Shown here piece by piece: positions 63,089 to 64,000 of a stretch of 64,000 nt of DNA (position 1 is the first letter of the stretch; each line of letters begins with the position of its first letter). Under the pieces are notes generated by a model. That model worked only from the letters and a program-made list of their open reading frames with translations, made no database searches and was not told the DNA's origin. A program made the position numbers and the translations under genes. This DNA comes from Tyto alba (Eukaryota > Chordata > Aves > Strigiformes > Tytonidae): positions 23,599,819-23,663,818 of the forward strand of contig NW_024881316.1 of the NCBI RefSeq assembly GCF_018691265.1, read 5' to 3'.

Positions 63089-64000
63089 GTAGGTCATCCC
63101 CTGGCAGCCAACCAAGCAAAAAGAACAGCTAGGCAAACAGAGAGCAATATACCTGTTGGAATAATTCACAAAGTTAGCAGCAGATATGAAAGACTAAGAT
63201 TCCTTGTATTCTGCACTTCATACAGGAATGCAGGAGTGTTAAATTATACCATTATCATTCAGATAAGCAAAATCCTATACCATCCATACATTTTGCCAGT
63301 TCTTCCAGCTAGAAGGATCATATGATTCATTAAATTCTGATGACATGTAGTTACATACAGTACATTTTAATACTTTAATAGTTTAGGGCTTGATCTTTTG
63401 GGTAAATGCAGACGTTAAGATGAGGGCAAGCTTAGTGTGCAGACAAATTACTCAAAATATGTGCTTGCTGCAGAATCAACCTTGCAGATAATTGAGAAAA
63501 AAAAAAACTTCTAAATTCATCACTTTCTTTTGAAATGTTTCTCTCTGAAAGACTTTATATAGTAATTCTTCAAGGACTACATCATTTTAGTATAATCTAT
63601 ACAGTGCAGATCTCTAAAATAGTGCCCAAACTAGGTGTAGTCCTATATTTATAGGAGTTAAACAGAGTTCTTAAACGAATGCTATGTAATTCTGGTGCTG
63701 GGTTTGTCTATTGGCTTTTCTTGCCGTTGAATGCCTCTGGACAAGCTGTTATGTATCTTTGTGCATCATGAAGTGGTGGAACATACTGATTGAAATATAT
63801 AACGTTTTCTGATAAGTAGCCATTATAACTGAGGATTTAGTATGACTAATAATGCTAATGGTATCAAGGATAAAAAGTGAAACAACAAGAACTGAAATCG
63901 ATCAAGAAACCTATGAATGCCAACAGGCTTCACATTCTTCAAGGGCAAATTCTGAATCTCTAGGACTGATTTTTTGGAAACCAAACACCCCTCCAACACC
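63089..64000. other. Start of the next DST intron
   Basis: No further exon is recognised up to the window end. There is an A-run at about 63498-63508. Otherwise featureless AT-rich sequence. Confidence 0.55.

Noticed and set aside
1..64000. CRISPR arrays, bacterial operons, tRNA or rRNA genes, or viral genes
   Set aside because: No regularly spaced repeats, tRNA-like cloverleaf, rRNA signature or viral protein motif was noticed. The window is vertebrate intron and exon sequence throughout.

Overview
The window is vertebrate nuclear DNA, almost certainly from a bird. It carries one intron-rich gene on the + strand, an antisense CR1 retroposon fragment with recognisable reverse-transcriptase C-terminal sequence, further decayed CR1-like pieces, and little other interspersed repeat. 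I cannot name the species. There is no sign of bacterial or viral gene organisation.

The gene is DST (dystonin/BPAG1), the spectraplakin that links actin, microtubules and intermediate filaments. Its first exons lie upstream of position 1 and its rod and tail exons lie beyond 64000. I can place 30 constitutive coding exons between 4152 and 63088. They total 4143 nt, or 1381 codons, and every junction keeps the reading frame. In order they encode the end of the first calponin-homology domain (CH1; 4152-9792), the second (CH2; 28606-42786), and then the plakin domain of spectrin repeats with its embedded SH3 fold (43318-63088; SH3 at about 53720-54218). MACF1 is the close paralogue. The call is DST because two DST-specific alternative first exons are present: the lipid-anchored isoform-3 exon (20267-21061, starting [14 protein letters not shown]) and the epithelial BPAG1e/BP230 exon (46686-46852, starting [13 protein letters not shown]).

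The layout shows how one gene yields different cytolinkers. Transcripts from upstream promoters carry CH1 and CH2. The isoform-3 start lies between CH1 and CH2, so that product has a membrane anchor and CH2 only. The BP230 start lies after CH2 and after the first plakin exons, so that product has no actin-binding domain. A 36/99-nt cassette with two donors (4767-4802 or 4767-4865) can lengthen a CH1 loop.

The very long introns (9793-28605 and 28773-42429) hold the isoform-3 exon, the CR1 fragments and a CpG-rich patch at 31.2-32.2 kb. In that patch I can draw a two-exon 5' end that is phase-compatible with the CH2 exon at 42430. Other items worth a look are a perfect 26-bp inverted repeat at 59538-59603, a possible truncating terminal exon at 7822, a uORF in the isoform-3 leader, and a purine-rich splice acceptor at 49790. 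Apart from DST I see no gene I can support.
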